Positions 44,225 to 53,287 of a stretch of 64,000 bases of DNA are shown here, piece by piece. Position 1 is the first letter of the stretch. Every line of letters starts with the position of its first letter. Where the stretch lies: positions 372,001 to 436,000 of the forward strand of contig CAWBUL010000005.1 of assembly GCA_963791885.1 (NCBI GenBank), read 5' to 3'. A model generated the notes under the pieces. That model was not told the origin of the DNA. It worked only from the letters and a program-made list of their open reading frames with translations, and did not search any database. Made by a program: the position numbers and the translations under genes. The stretch comes from CAVSUZ01 sp963791885. Its GTDB lineage: Bacteria > Pseudomonadota > Alphaproteobacteria > Acetobacterales > Acetobacteraceae.

Positions 44225-44785
44225 ATGCCGCTGGACGATGTCGGTGGCCGCTACCAGTACCTGCTTTCGCCGCGCACCACGCTCGCGGGCGCGCTGGCAA
44301 CCCAAGAAATCGACCCAGTACCATTGGATGTTCTGCGCGAACACAGGGACGAGCAGATTCGGCTGAACCCGCCGAGCTTTCTGTATCGCCACCGGTGGGT
44401 TGCGCCCGGACTGACCATGGCAAGCTTTCTCGTCAGTATCGGCGCTGCCGCACTGGTGGGAAGTTCCCAGGCAGCCGTCTCCGTCATTTTGGGTGGCATG
44501 CTGCCGGCCTTGGCGGGCATCGTGCTGGCCTCTCGGCGGGTCAAAGGCGAGGCTTACTGGACCGAACGGCGCGTGTCCGAGCATGGGCTGGAAGCAGCCG
44601 GCGTGCCGCGGGAAATCGCGACCACTGCCCGCATGATGAAGCGCGAACTGCCGACGGCCCGGCTGGTGCTGGGTGAGCTTCGGCAGGACACGGTTCTGCT
44701 GGATCCATATCTGATTGCCGAGTTCGGCGAGGAACGCGCGGTGCTGGGGATCTGGGACGGCGATCGGATCATCGCCGCCGCCTGA
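44225..44785 (+). CDS. hypothetical membrane protein, 186 aa
   Basis: Function unknown. Start MPLDDVGGRYQYLLSPRTTL is set by a strong AGGAGG at 44211-44216 with suitable spacing. Two adjacent hydrophobic segments lie near residues 70-105 (TMASFLVSIGAAALVGSSQA and SVILGGMLPALAGIVLASRR), with soluble parts on both sides that would be cytoplasmic. The C-terminal part (VLLDPYLIAEFGEERAVLGI, WDGDRIIAAA) looks like a small beta-rich domain. It diverges from the transporter operon and meets the FAD oxidase tail to tail with no gap. Confidence 0.7.
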   Translation: MPLDDVGGRYQYLLSPRTTLAGALATQEIDPVPLDVLREHRDEQIRLNPPSFLYRHRWVAPGLTMASFLVSIGAAALVGSSQAAVSVILGGMLPALAGIVLASRRVKGEAYWTERRVSEHGLEAAGVPREIATTARMMKRELPTARLVLGELRQDTVLLDPYLIAEFGEERAVLGIWDGDRIIAAA

Positions 44786-45901
44786 TCAGCCTGTTTCCTC
44801 AATAAGGCTCGCCATCGTCTCCTCGGCGATGGCGAAGCCCGTGCTGGCGCCCGTGCCGCTGGTCACCATCACCAGCCGAACGCCCGGCGCAGGGGCCTCG
44901 GTAAAAGCGGCATCGGGTCCCGAAGGATATACGCCCGTCCAGCGTTCGACGACATCGGGTTTCGGGATATCGAGGGTAGCGGCCAGTTCATCCAGGATAA
45001 GGTCGTCGATCGCCTGAGGCTGAAACGGGTCATGCCCAGGGCCGTATTCGTGGCTGTCCCCGACGACCAGCGAGCCATCAGCGCCCTGAACCGCGATCAA
45101 ATGCACGCCATGCGCCAAATGCTCCGGCTGTTCCTGCTCGAGCCTGGCGCGAAGGGCGGGAAGGGAAGGGGCGCCCGCGTAGCCAAGATAGCGGACAAGC
45201 CCTAGGTCGCTCATGACGGGGGCCGGCAAAGTGAAGCCCGGGGCCGCGACGCGCATCATGTGCAGCTTGCACAGCGTAATGTCCCGACGGCGCATGGCCT
45301 CCGGATACAGCGTCGTCAGGTCCGGACCTGGACAAACGATGATGCGTGGGGCCGACACACCCCCGGTTGAGGTATGCACCTCGGGAGCTTCGATGCTTGT
45401 GGCGGTGGCCCGGATGAAGGTCACGCCATGGCGTTCCTGGAGCCAGGCAGCGAGCCGCGGGATCGCGATACGGCTCTCCACCCGTAACTCATGCGGGCTG
45501 TGCAGGCCCCCAGCGAGGCCGCGCCGCAGCATCGGATAGCGGGAGAGGTCAGCGCGCGAGAGAAGCGTGCATGTCCCGCCCATCTCCGTCGCCGCAAAGT
45601 CCTGCAGAACGGCGAGGGCCTCGGGTCGCCGCGCACACACCAGCAACCCGCGCTGCAGGATCGGAATCCCCGCCTCAGCCGCGACCTGCTCCCACACATC
45701 CCGGCTGCGCATGGCACGGCGCCACGTCGCGCCTTCCTGCTGCCCGGTGACCGTGATGAACCCAAAATTGCGGATGGAGGCACCGAGCGGCCGCGCATCG
45801 CGTTCAATAATGCCGACGGACAAACCCTGACGGGCAGCGGCGAGGGCATGCGCCAAGCCGACGATACCTGAGCCGATGATCAGGCAGTCGAAGCTCTTCA
45901 A
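44786..45901 (-). CDS. FAD-dependent oxidoreductase, TIGR03364-like
   Basis: Flavin amine-oxidase-type enzyme of the DAO family. The dinucleotide loop CLIIGSGIVGLAHALAAARQ is at the N-terminus, followed by IIERDARPLGASIRNFGFIT, which is characteristic of the TIGR03364 subgroup that often sits beside phosphonate-breakdown genes. The C-terminal FAD contact is LVMVTSGTGASTGFAIAEET. 371 residues, normal length. No phosphonatase gene is nearby, so an amine or amino-acid substrate is as likely. It overlaps the start of the next minus-strand ORF by four bases. Confidence 0.85.
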   Translation of the reverse strand: MKSFDCLIIGSGIVGLAHALAAARQGLSVGIIERDARPLGASIRNFGFITVTGQQEGATWRRAMRSRDVWEQVAAEAGIPILQRGLLVCARRPEALAVLQDFAATEMGGTCTLLSRADLSRYPMLRRGLAGGLHSPHELRVESRIAIPRLAAWLQERHGVTFIRATATSIEAPEVHTSTGGVSAPRIIVCPGPDLTTLYPEAMRRRDITLCKLHMMRVAAPGFTLPAPVMSDLGLVRYLGYAGAPSLPALRARLEQEQPEHLAHGVHLIAVQGADGSLVVGDSHEYGPGHDPFQPQAIDDLILDELAATLDIPKPDVVERWTGVYPSGPDAAFTEAPAPGVRLVMVTSGTGASTGFAIAEETMASLIEETG

Positions 45902-46260
45902 GCGACCAGCGGCTCCGCGAGAGGCGCAGCAGGGTCAGTCTGCGACTGACGCAGGCGGGTCACGGCATCCTGAACAGACGCTGCGTACGTGACGCGTGGC
46001 GGCCGGACATTGTGGTGGCGGAGGACTCGCCTGATCTGCGGAGAGGCAGCGGCGATCACGATCCGCTGTCCGGTTTGGCTTGCCTTCCGGACCAGTCCGG
46101 CAATCGTCGCCGCGCCGACCGCAGCAGCAGCGCCAAAGAAGAACGCACCCGGTATCCCTCCCGAAGAACCGTCAGCAATTTCGGAGTAAACAACTCCCGA
46201 AACGAGGGTTGCGAGAGGGAACCTGCGGTAGCGACGGCCATACTGGTTGTTAGCCGGCAC
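45898..46260 (-). pseudogene. remnant of a SulP-type anion transporter STAS domain
   Basis: Only STAS-like pieces are recognisable. GAFFFGAAAAVGA matches the first strand of SulP STAS domains, and GLVRKASQTGQRIVIAAASP with IRRVLRHHNVRPPRVTYAAS matches the end, but the roughly 30 residues normally between them are missing, and the transporter's membrane domain is absent. The first 35 residues are unlike any part of the family. Probably a remnant left by internal deletion; it might still fold as a small STAS-like protein. Confidence 0.5.
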
Positions 46261-46299
46261 GCACGGCTTCGTGAACTGTGTTCTTGGCAGGCCTGCCGC

Positions 46300-47031
46300 T
46301 CAGTCCGTCCGGCTGAGACGCTCGCGGAGCAGCATGCTGACAATGGGCGGATCGTCAAAACAGTAGCGTCGGGTCAGACGCCGGGGATTTCGTGTCAAAC
46401 GATGGAACCACTCCAGTCCCGACTGACGCATCCAAAGCGGGGCGCGGGATGTCGCACCGGATAGAAATTCCAGCGCTGCACCGACGCAGAGGCCGAAGCC
46501 GTGGGCTTGACCGCTGTGCTTAATTCGGGCGGCGAGCTTTTCCTGACGGGGTGAACCGACCGCCAACAGCACCAACCGAGCCGGATGTTCCAGGGCGAAC
46601 GAGACCGCTGCGTCCATCGCCGAGGGATCTTTGTCCAGCGCCGGTGGGTCGAAATGGGCTGGAGGCGCGATTCCGGTGCGCTCCATCAGGCGCGGGAGCC
46701 AAGGGCTGCACATCCCAATGATCGTGATTTTCTCGCTGGGTGGCAGGCGGGCCAGCAACACGGCGAGAAGATCACTGCCGGTGACGACCGGGGGCGGACG
46801 GAGGCCAAGCAGGGACGCGATGGCTGCCACAACCCTGGAGTTGAGACAGCACAATTCGGCACTGCGGTACAGCGTTGTAAGCTCCGGGTGACGATGCAAT
46901 CGGACTAGATGGTCGGCATTGGGAGTAACGGCATATCCGAACGGGGCGTCGGGGGGACGGTTAAGGATGCGGTCCGCCGTCTGTGAGAGCGTCATCGAAG
47001 AGAAGTCGAGGCCGAGGAAGCAGGTTGTCAT
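46300..47031 (-). CDS. WecG/TagA/CpsF-family glycosyltransferase
   Basis: GT26 enzyme, usually adding N-acetylmannosaminuronic acid, N-acetylmannosamine or another sugar to a lipid-linked intermediate during polysaccharide synthesis at the inner membrane. Start MTTCFLGLDFSSMTLSQTAD. Conserved features are the active-site segment GYAVTPNADHLVRLH (Thr-Pro-Asn-x-Asp), TGSDLLAVLL, and the substrate-binding LVLLAVGSPRQEKLAARIK with FGLCVGAALEFLSGATSRAP. The end is typical: SGLEWFHRLTRNPRRLTRRY. It overlaps the outer-membrane barrel gene by four bases, so they form one exopolysaccharide-related unit. Confidence 0.92.
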   Translation of the reverse strand: MTTCFLGLDFSSMTLSQTADRILNRPPDAPFGYAVTPNADHLVRLHRHPELTTLYRSAELCCLNSRVVAAIASLLGLRPPPVVTGSDLLAVLLARLPPSEKITIIGMCSPWLPRLMERTGIAPPAHFDPPALDKDPSAMDAAVSFALEHPARLVLLAVGSPRQEKLAARIKHSGQAHGFGLCVGAALEFLSGATSRAPLWMRQSGLEWFHRLTRNPRRLTRRYCFDDPPIVSMLLRERLSRTD

Positions 47032-48314
47032 AATCCGAACCCAATTGAGACGAGGGAGATCGAGCGCGTGGTGTTGCCAAGTGACGGGGGCGGTGCGAGG
47101 CCGCGGACAGTGCTCACGGTCTCCGTCGCGTTGAGCGTCATCCGCCGGGTGATCCACCAGGTCGCGCCGACCTCGAACGCTGCGCCCGTTTGAGCGCCAT
47201 CGAAATTCAGATAGGCGGCGTGCTGCAGCGTGGCCGATCCGTCGAGCCAGACATTGCGGCGCCACTGGTAGTCCACGGCCAGACGAGCCGCCGTTGCGAT
47301 GTATCCGCTGGCGGATTCCTGCGTGGCATCCTCAATCGTGCGGGTGAGGCTCCCGGTGACGTCGATCAGCGCCGTTGGGGACCAGACGGCATCGGCTTCC
47401 GCCGCGAGCGCTCCTTGACTCTGGAAGGCGGCACTGGAGAAATCTCTTTGCTGCCAGCCGGCGAGAATACGAACGCGCCAAACAGCGTCCAGTCGATCAT
47501 CGATGCCGGCGAGCAACTCCCATCCTAATGAGTCATGGGAGGGCTGGCCCGCGGGCTGGTCAGTGTAGAGCGACGAAAGGCCACGGGCGACGACAACGAT
47601 GTTGCGCTCGGGGGAAGTTTCATACGATCCGGTCAGGCCGTACTGAACGACATTCCGATTCTGGTAGCTCTGGGATACGGTGGAGCCGAAGATGCTCGCA
47701 TTGCCGAAGCGATAAAGTTGGAGTTCGATGTTCGGCGTCAGCGTCAGCCGGTCCAGCTTCAGGGCGTAGTCGGCCCGCAAGTCGGTGAGCTGGTACGGGA
47801 TGGGCGCGTCGCTCGGCAGTGCATCCAGCGCCGTGCGATCTTCGTGAGCGAAGAAATATGCGCCGCCCACCGTAAGTACGTCCTGCCCAAAGTTGAACGC
47901 ACCACCGAGGGAGGCCGTGGCGTCAGTGCGCGCCTGGCCCGGAAGCGCCGGCGTTTGCAGGTTGTCGATGCTGACAAAGCTGCCGAGCGTTTCGTCCTGC
48001 CGGTTCAGCTTTGTTTGAACAGATGCGTTGGTCCCTACCGTGACGCTGCCCTGAGCATCCGGCCCACCCAGCACGTTGCTGTCGTAGCCCAGAGCTTCCG
48101 ACAGCCGCGGCAGGATCAACAAATCGCCCGAACGGACGCCCAGCTGCTGGAAATCCGGGTCCGGGGTTTTTGCGGGGCGCAAGGCGGTGGCAAACCCCGG
48201 CAACCCGTCCGGCAGCAGCGTCGAGACGTCCTGTCCTGCGGCTTTGATGGCCCATGCGATGGCCGCGCCGATAATTAGCAAGCCAAAAGCAAGCGGGCGC
48301 ATTTTGGCGTCCAT
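47028..48314 (-). CDS. outer-membrane beta-barrel protein, probably polysaccharide-related
   Basis: Start MDAKMRPLAFGLLIIGAAIA, with a signal-like hydrophobic segment; the mature part has alternating short polar/aromatic strands with Asn- and Ser-rich turns (LLILPRLSEALGYDSNVLGG), consistent with a 12-16-stranded barrel. It ends RSISLVSIGFGL. Barrel proteins of this sort (BBP2/VpsM-like) are found next to exopolysaccharide genes, and this one is translated together with a WecG-type transferase. A role in export or surface anchoring of polysaccharide is inferred from that. The other polymer genes (flippase, polymerase) are not in the window. Confidence 0.75.
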   Translation of the reverse strand: MDAKMRPLAFGLLIIGAAIAWAIKAAGQDVSTLLPDGLPGFATALRPAKTPDPDFQQLGVRSGDLLILPRLSEALGYDSNVLGGPDAQGSVTVGTNASVQTKLNRQDETLGSFVSIDNLQTPALPGQARTDATASLGGAFNFGQDVLTVGGAYFFAHEDRTALDALPSDAPIPYQLTDLRADYALKLDRLTLTPNIELQLYRFGNASIFGSTVSQSYQNRNVVQYGLTGSYETSPERNIVVVARGLSSLYTDQPAGQPSHDSLGWELLAGIDDRLDAVWRVRILAGWQQRDFSSAAFQSQGALAAEADAVWSPTALIDVTGSLTRTIEDATQESASGYIATAARLAVDYQWRRNVWLDGSATLQHAAYLNFDGAQTGAAFEVGATWWITRRMTLNATETVSTVRGLAPPPSLGNTTRSISLVSIGFGL

Positions 48315-48352
48315 CCATGCGATGGAACGCCAAACTGATTAAGGCTTGATTA

Positions 48353-48901
48353 TTACTGAGGGACGCTGGTGTCCTGGCCGTTGACCGGATCGGCGATGGC
48401 GGCCTCGATGCTCGTCGCGCCCTTCCACTCCGCCGCCGGGCGTGCGTGCTGATTGGTGCCGATCTGGTCGATGTTCCAATAGATCTCCAGATGATGCCCA
48501 TCAGGATCACGGAACTCCACCGCAATCTGGCACCCTGCTCTGCGGCGGCCATCGAATTCTATGGGAACGTCGTGGCGGCGAAGATGGTCACGCGCCTGGA
48601 GCACTTCCTGAAGCGCGCTGACCTCAAACGCGAGATGGTGCAGGCCCGCGTTCGCCAGTTGCGCGTCGGTTGCCGGGAAAAGGGCGACGCCGTGGTGATC
48701 GGTGTTGCACCGGAGGAAGACGGCGCCGCCGGGCATCATGGTATCGCCGTACGCGTCAGAGACCCGGAAGCCGAGAATCTGCGTGTAGAACTTCGCCGAA
48801 CGTTCCAGATCGCGGACGTGAAGGGCGATATGGCCGATCTTGTTGATCTGGAACGGCAGACCCTTCGGGCGATTCAGTTCCTTGATCTTGTCGGCGTCCA
48901 T
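48353..48901 (-). CDS. VOC-family (glyoxalase/dioxygenase superfamily) protein
   Basis: Metal-dependent enzyme of the vicinal-oxygen-chelate fold. INKIGHIALHVRDLERSAKF carries the first metal His, GLHHLAFEV the second, and FRDPDGHHLEIYWN the glutamate near the end, so two beta-alpha-beta-beta-beta modules and a full metal site are present. 182 residues. The arrangement is like that of extradiol dioxygenases and fosfomycin-type enzymes; substrate unknown. It is 38 bases downstream-side of the barrel gene's start, on the same strand. Confidence 0.88.
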   Translation of the reverse strand: MDADKIKELNRPKGLPFQINKIGHIALHVRDLERSAKFYTQILGFRVSDAYGDTMMPGGAVFLRCNTDHHGVALFPATDAQLANAGLHHLAFEVSALQEVLQARDHLRRHDVPIEFDGRRRAGCQIAVEFRDPDGHHLEIYWNIDQIGTNQHARPAAEWKGATSIEAAIADPVNGQDTSVPQ

Positions 48902-48971
48902 CGAAGCCTCCCTTTCGTTGAGCGCGATGACGGTAGCCCGTTGAAGATGGCCGGGAAAGCGGATCCCGGAT

Positions 48972-49928
48972 CTATTCAGATGCCGGCAAAAGCCTCGAAA
49001 GCAGGGACTGCTGGGCCTCAGCGGTGGTGATCTGAGCTGTTACCACTGCGGCCACGGCCCGGCAGATCGGTAGCTCAATGTCACCGGCACGCGCGACGAG
49101 CGCGGGGGCCGTTGCGACGCCCTCGACAACACCGGAAATGGCGGCCTGCGCGTCGGCAGGTGTTTGCCCGCGACCGAGCGCAAGCCCGAAACGATAGTTG
49201 CGGCTGGTCTCACTGGTGCATGTGAGGAGCAGGTCTCCAAGGCCGGAGAGGCCCATGAGGGTCTCGGCCTGGCCGCCGAGGGCACGGGTGAGCCGGGCGA
49301 TTTCGGCAAGACCGCGCGTGATGAGAGCAGCACGGGCGTTCTGACCAAGACCGGCGCCGATGGCGGCTCCGGCAGCGATGGCGATCACGTTCTTGGCGGC
49401 GGCCCCAAGCTGGGCACCGACCGGATCGGCGCCTGTGTAAAGCCGAAAGCTAGGGGTCGCGAGGGCGGCCGTTGCGAGCGTCGCGAGGTGGGGATCGGTG
49501 GTGGCGACAATGGATGCTGCGGGCAAGCCGGCGGCGATTTCGCCGGCAAAATTGGGACCGGTCAGAAAGGCAAGGGCCGCCCGAGGATGGAGCTCCGCCA
49601 GGATTTCGAGGGGCAGGCGGAGCGTGGCGCTTTCGACGCCTTTGGCACAACAAATCAACGGCCCCGACAGGTGAGCGGCAATGGGCCGAAGGTGCTGGAG
49701 AGGCACTGCGATCAGCTTGGGTGTGTCGTCCTGGGGCAGGTCCGCAGTGATCGCAATTTCCGGCGGGAGCGTATGTCCCGGCAAACGAGGATTTTCGCGG
49801 GACCGCGCCAACGCGGCGGCGCGGGCTGGATTGCGGGCCCAGAGTGTGATGGCGGTTCCGGCACGCGCGGCCTGGATGGCCAGCGCAGTGCCCCAGGCTC
49901 CCGCGCCAATGACCGCGACGCTATTCAT
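48972..49928 (-). CDS. gpsA: glycerol-3-phosphate dehydrogenase [NAD(P)+]
   Basis: Reduces dihydroxyacetone phosphate to sn-glycerol 3-phosphate, the entry point to phospholipid synthesis. The nucleotide loop VAVIGAGAWGTALAIQAARA is at the start; LICCAKGVES holds the catalytic Lys region; LTGPNFAGEIAAGLP and NVIAIAAGAAIGAGLGQNAR are GpsA signatures. It ends ITTAEAQQSLLSRLLPASE. 318 residues, normal. It overlaps rlmJ by eight bases. In many alphaproteobacteria gpsA lies beside tsaD; here it is with an RNA methyltransferase. Confidence 0.96.
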   Translation of the reverse strand: MNSVAVIGAGAWGTALAIQAARAGTAITLWARNPARAAALARSRENPRLPGHTLPPEIAITADLPQDDTPKLIAVPLQHLRPIAAHLSGPLICCAKGVESATLRLPLEILAELHPRAALAFLTGPNFAGEIAAGLPAASIVATTDPHLATLATAALATPSFRLYTGADPVGAQLGAAAKNVIAIAAGAAIGAGLGQNARAALITRGLAEIARLTRALGGQAETLMGLSGLGDLLLTCTSETSRNYRFGLALGRGQTPADAQAAISGVVEGVATAPALVARAGDIELPICRAVAAVVTAQITTAEAQQSLLSRLLPASE

Positions 49929-50739
49929 CTTTCAAGCGCAGGAACGAGCCGGACTGGCCCGGTTCGCTGCTGCCGAGGCGCTCGAGCAGGGCCGCCAGGA
50001 TCGGTTCAGCGATCTGGCTGAACTGGAAGGGTGGATTCACGATCATCAGGCCGCACCCGTTCAGCCGGGCGGGATCGGTCGGCTCGCGCAGCGTAAGTTC
50101 GGCAACGGCAATATTCCGCAGCGGGCTGGCCTGGACTGCCTCGAGGAAGGCGCGCACGGGCGTCCGGTGCTTGATCGGATACCAGGCGGCGACGATTCCC
50201 TGAGGGAAACGCTCGCTGGCGGTGATGAGGCCGTTCATCAATCGAGAGAACTCATCCGGCTGTTCGAAGGGCGGGTCAATCAGAACCAGCCCGCGGCGCT
50301 CTTTCGGGGGGAGCAGGGCGCGGAGTGATTGCCATGCGTCGCGATGATGAACGGCGATCTGGGGATCCCGCGCGAAAAGGCGGCGCAGCGCGGCGTAATC
50401 CTGCGGGTGAAGTTCGCAGCAGGCGAGGCGATCGGACGGCCGGAGAAGCGCGCGGATGATGGCTGGAGAGCCGGGATAGAGACCGAGTTTGGTGATCAGA
50501 CTGACGTACGACCGCAGTGGTGCTGGCGGGTTATCGAGCACCCGGAAAATACCATTCGCGGCTTCCCGGGTGCGCGTTGCTTCAGGGGAGGCGAGATCAG
50601 CCCAGCCCGGACCCGCGTGAGTATCAAGCACGAAAAAGGGCGTGGGCTTCCGGCCGAGGTACTGGAGGAGGGGAATGAGGAGGGCGTGCTTGAAGACGTC
50701 CGCGAAGTTGCCAGCGTGAAAGGCGTGCCGATAGTTCAT
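49921..50739 (-). CDS. rlmJ: 23S rRNA (adenine-2030-N6)-methyltransferase RlmJ
   Basis: Methylates A2030 of 23S rRNA using SAM. The opening MNYRHAFHAGNFADVFKHAL is nearly invariant in the family; FFVLDTHAGPGWADL is the SAM site and GLVLIDPPFEQPDEF the catalytic DPPF motif. VAAWYPIKHRTPVRAF and GLMIVNPPF follow as usual. 272 residues. Its ATG at 50739 is back to back with the substrate-binding protein at 50794, leaving only about 55 bp for two promoters. Confidence 0.96.
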   Translation of the reverse strand: MNYRHAFHAGNFADVFKHALLIPLLQYLGRKPTPFFVLDTHAGPGWADLASPEATRTREAANGIFRVLDNPPAPLRSYVSLITKLGLYPGSPAIIRALLRPSDRLACCELHPQDYAALRRLFARDPQIAVHHRDAWQSLRALLPPKERRGLVLIDPPFEQPDEFSRLMNGLITASERFPQGIVAAWYPIKHRTPVRAFLEAVQASPLRNIAVAELTLREPTDPARLNGCGLMIVNPPFQFSQIAEPILAALLERLGSSEPGQSGSFLRLKDE

Positions 50740-50793
50740 CTTCCACCAGTGGAACGCACCGGATAGGCTGGCCTGACAGAGGGGAGGCCAAAC

Positions 50794-52386
50794 ATGATTA
50801 CACGTCGCTCGCTGATGGCTGCAACGGGGACAGCGGCGCTGGGTTTTGCAAGCCGGCGCGCCTGGGCCGTGACGCCCGCGGGAATGATCGTGATGGCGAA
50901 GGAGATCGACGATTCAATCTCCTTCGATCCCGGACAAGCCTATGAGTTCACGACGATTGAAGTCTGTGCGAACATCTACCGCAAACTGGTGGCACCCGAA
51001 CTCGGCAATCTAAGCAAGATCGGACCCGATCTGGCCGCGCATTTCGAGGTGAGTTCGGATGGCAAGACGTTCACTTTCCACATGGCGCCGAACATCATGT
51101 TCCCATCCGGGAAGCCGGTGACTGCGGCGGATGCGGAGTTTTCTCTTCGCCGGGCAATCACGTTGAACCTGACGCCGGGGTTCATTCTGACGCAGTTCGG
51201 TTTCAGCAAGGACAATGTGGAGCAGATGATCCGCGCGACGGATCCGCAGACATTGGTGATTGAATTGCCGAAGGCGGCCGCGACCAGCTTCGTGCTGTAT
51301 TGCCTGGGCGCGAATGTGGGCGGCGTGGTGGAGAAGGAGACCGCGCTGGCTCATCAGGAAAAGGACGATCTGGGAAACAAGTGGCTGAGCACGCACTCGG
51401 CAGGGAATGGACCGTATCAGCTCACGGCCTACGCGCCGGAGGATCATCTTATTCTGGACGCCAATCCGCACGCGGCGGAGCCGCCGGCGACCAAGAGGTT
51501 TGTGCTGCGGCATATCAAGGAGCCATCGGAGCAGTTGCTGGCGCTGCAGCGCGGCGATGTCGATATCGCGCGGGACCTGAGCAGCGATCTGTTGAAGGAG
51601 ATCGCGAGTGACCCGAAGCTCTACAAGATCACCTCCCCCACAACGAACCAAATGTATATTGCCGGAAATGAAGGTTACGCGCCGTTTGCAAAGCAGGGCG
51701 TGCAGCAGGCGCTCAAGTGGGCGATCGACTATGATGCGGTTCAAAAGAACATCGTGCCTGATACATACATTGTGAATCAGGCATTCGAGCCGAGCATGAT
51801 CCTGGGTGCGGTCAACACCAATCCGTTCAAGCGCGACCCTGACAAGGCGAAGGCACTGCTTGCGCAGGCCGGGTATCCTCAAGGTTTCGAGGCGACGCTG
51901 GATCACTTCTCGGAGCATCCCTATGCCGATATCGCGGCGGCCATCCAGGCAAATCTGGCGGATGTCGGGATCAAGGTGTCGCTTATTGCGGGGACACGCA
52001 AACAGGTGCTGACGAAAATGCGCGCGCGGCAGCAGCAATTGGTGATGAACGAGTGGTTCCCGGACTACTTCGACCCGAACTCCAACGCACAGGCTTTCAA
52101 CGCCGATCCCGATGATGGCGACAACAGCCCCCTAAAGATCATCGCATGGCGCAGCCATTTCCATGATCCCGAGCTGACGTCCGAGGTAGAGCAGGCGGCG
52201 GCAGAACTGGATACGGAGAAGCGAGTCGATCTGTATCACAAGATGCAGGAGCAGGCGTGGGAGCGAAGCCCGATCGTGTTCATGCTTCAGCAGAACGCGG
52301 TGGCGGTGGCGCGCAAGGGAGTGGACGGATTCATACTAGGGCCGCAATCGGACTTCGTACGATATGGGGGAACGAAGAAGGCGTAA
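50794..52386 (+). CDS. solitary substrate-binding protein, SBP family 5, paralogue of the one at 42460
   Basis: Periplasmic solute receptor without a transporter beside it. MITRRSLMAATGTAALGFAS gives a twin-arginine-like signal peptide, and the mature protein matches the 42460 gene almost end to end: compare YEFTTIEVCANIYRKL, TFTFHMAPNIMFPSGKPVTA, GFILTQFGFSKDNVEQM and PDYFDPNSNAQAFN with their counterparts. By eye more than half of the residues agree. It may deliver a related compound to the same permease (42460-38965 operon) or act in sensing. A palindrome overlapping its stop may serve as terminator. Confidence 0.93.
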   Translation: MITRRSLMAATGTAALGFASRRAWAVTPAGMIVMAKEIDDSISFDPGQAYEFTTIEVCANIYRKLVAPELGNLSKIGPDLAAHFEVSSDGKTFTFHMAPNIMFPSGKPVTAADAEFSLRRAITLNLTPGFILTQFGFSKDNVEQMIRATDPQTLVIELPKAAATSFVLYCLGANVGGVVEKETALAHQEKDDLGNKWLSTHSAGNGPYQLTAYAPEDHLILDANPHAAEPPATKRFVLRHIKEPSEQLLALQRGDVDIARDLSSDLLKEIASDPKLYKITSPTTNQMYIAGNEGYAPFAKQGVQQALKWAIDYDAVQKNIVPDTYIVNQAFEPSMILGAVNTNPFKRDPDKAKALLAQAGYPQGFEATLDHFSEHPYADIAAAIQANLADVGIKVSLIAGTRKQVLTKMRARQQQLVMNEWFPDYFDPNSNAQAFNADPDDGDNSPLKIIAWRSHFHDPELTSEVEQAAAELDTEKRVDLYHKMQEQAWERSPIVFMLQQNAVAVARKGVDGFILGPQSDFVRYGGTKKA

Positions 52387-52415
52387 TACCAATTGGCCGA
52401 ATGGCCGATTGGTAT
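52386..52415. terminator. 30-bp palindrome overlapping the stop codon, likely bidirectional terminator
   Basis: ATACCAATTGGCC pairs with GGCCGATTGGTAT around a GAAT loop: a 13-pair stem with one wobble. It begins at the last base of the TAA of the binding-protein gene and lies between converging genes. There is no T-run on either strand, so a termination role is inferred from position and symmetry. A second stem, GGCCGC/GCGGCC, lies at about 52480-52495. Confidence 0.5.
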
Positions 52416-52507
52416 GCGCGCGGGGTTGGTAGGACGACCGCGCGCGGAATCACCATAAGTCGACGCGATTGCCACGGCCGCTCGCGCGGCCTGGCAGTTA
52501 TGATTGA

Positions 52508-53287
52508 TCAGTCGCCGTAGTAGCGGACAGCCTCGTCGATTTCCTGATCCGTCATCGCGCGGGCGATGTTGCTCATCTGATCGCTAATATCGTTGTGGCG
52601 CGTGCCGTTCTTGAACGCGAGCAACTGAGCATGGAGATAGGCGACAGGCTCGCCATCCAGCCATGGAGACCCGGCCTTGTGGGCGACCCCGCCATGACAA
52701 GCGCCGCACGGGGCAATGCCGCGCATAGGTGCGCCCTCGGCAACAATGGACGGTGCCGGCTTGCCCGCGTTCGTCCAGGGCGCTCGCGGTAGATAAGCGT
52801 AGTAGGCGGCAAGTTCGTGCGCCTCTTCGGCGGTCAGGTCGTGGACCAGCGGCGCCATGACGGCGCTGCTGCGAGCGCCGGTCTGGAAGTCGATCAACTG
52901 CTTGTAGATGGCCTGGTCGTACTGGCCGGCGAGGTTGGGGGAGTTCGCCTCACTGAGGCCCTGCGCGCCGTGGCACATGGTGCAGCGGAGCGCGAGCGTG
53001 GCGCCACGGCCGATGGTTGTAGCGCTTGGCGTGGCGACGCGCGGCGTGACAATGACGTTTGTCAGGATGTACGCTGGCTCGACGATTTTCGACTCAGGGC
53101 TGGCCTGCGGCTGACCGGCGGCACTGCAGATTGCGTTCCACAGGCTAGCAAAGCTGGTGTTACGCTGCAGGGAAGGCAAAAAGATGAAGCCGAACGCCGC
53201 AGACACGAGAAAGACGAACACAACGGCACCGACGCTGAGCGCGAACCAACGATTCCTCAGCGAATAAAGCCGTTCATTCTCCATCAC
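52508..53287 (-). CDS. membrane-anchored dihaem cytochrome c (c4-like)
   Basis: Electron carrier for the oxidase encoded upstream. A single transmembrane anchor (WFALSVGAVVFVFLVSAAFG) near the N-terminus is followed by two cytochrome c domains with haem motifs CTMCHG and CGACHG, and conserved methionine-containing segments (YGD end; QMSNIARAMTDQEIDEAVRY). It looks like the membrane-bound c4 family. It overlaps the oxidase subunit I gene by four bases, so the two are coupled. It sits on the periplasmic side and probably hands electrons to the CuA site of subunit II. Confidence 0.88.
   Translation of the reverse strand: MMENERLYSLRNRWFALSVGAVVFVFLVSAAFGFIFLPSLQRNTSFASLWNAICSAAGQPQASPESKIVEPAYILTNVIVTPRVATPSATTIGRGATLALRCTMCHGAQGLSEANSPNLAGQYDQAIYKQLIDFQTGARSSAVMAPLVHDLTAEEAHELAAYYAYLPRAPWTNAGKPAPSIVAEGAPMRGIAPCGACHGGVAHKAGSPWLDGEPVAYLHAQLLAFKNGTRHNDISDQMSNIARAMTDQEIDEAVRYYGD

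Noticed and set aside
42439..44676. 745-codon open frame on the plus strand
   Set aside because: Antisense to the substrate-binding protein gene; rich in His, Arg and Gly with no domain, as expected of a shadow frame in GC-rich DNA.
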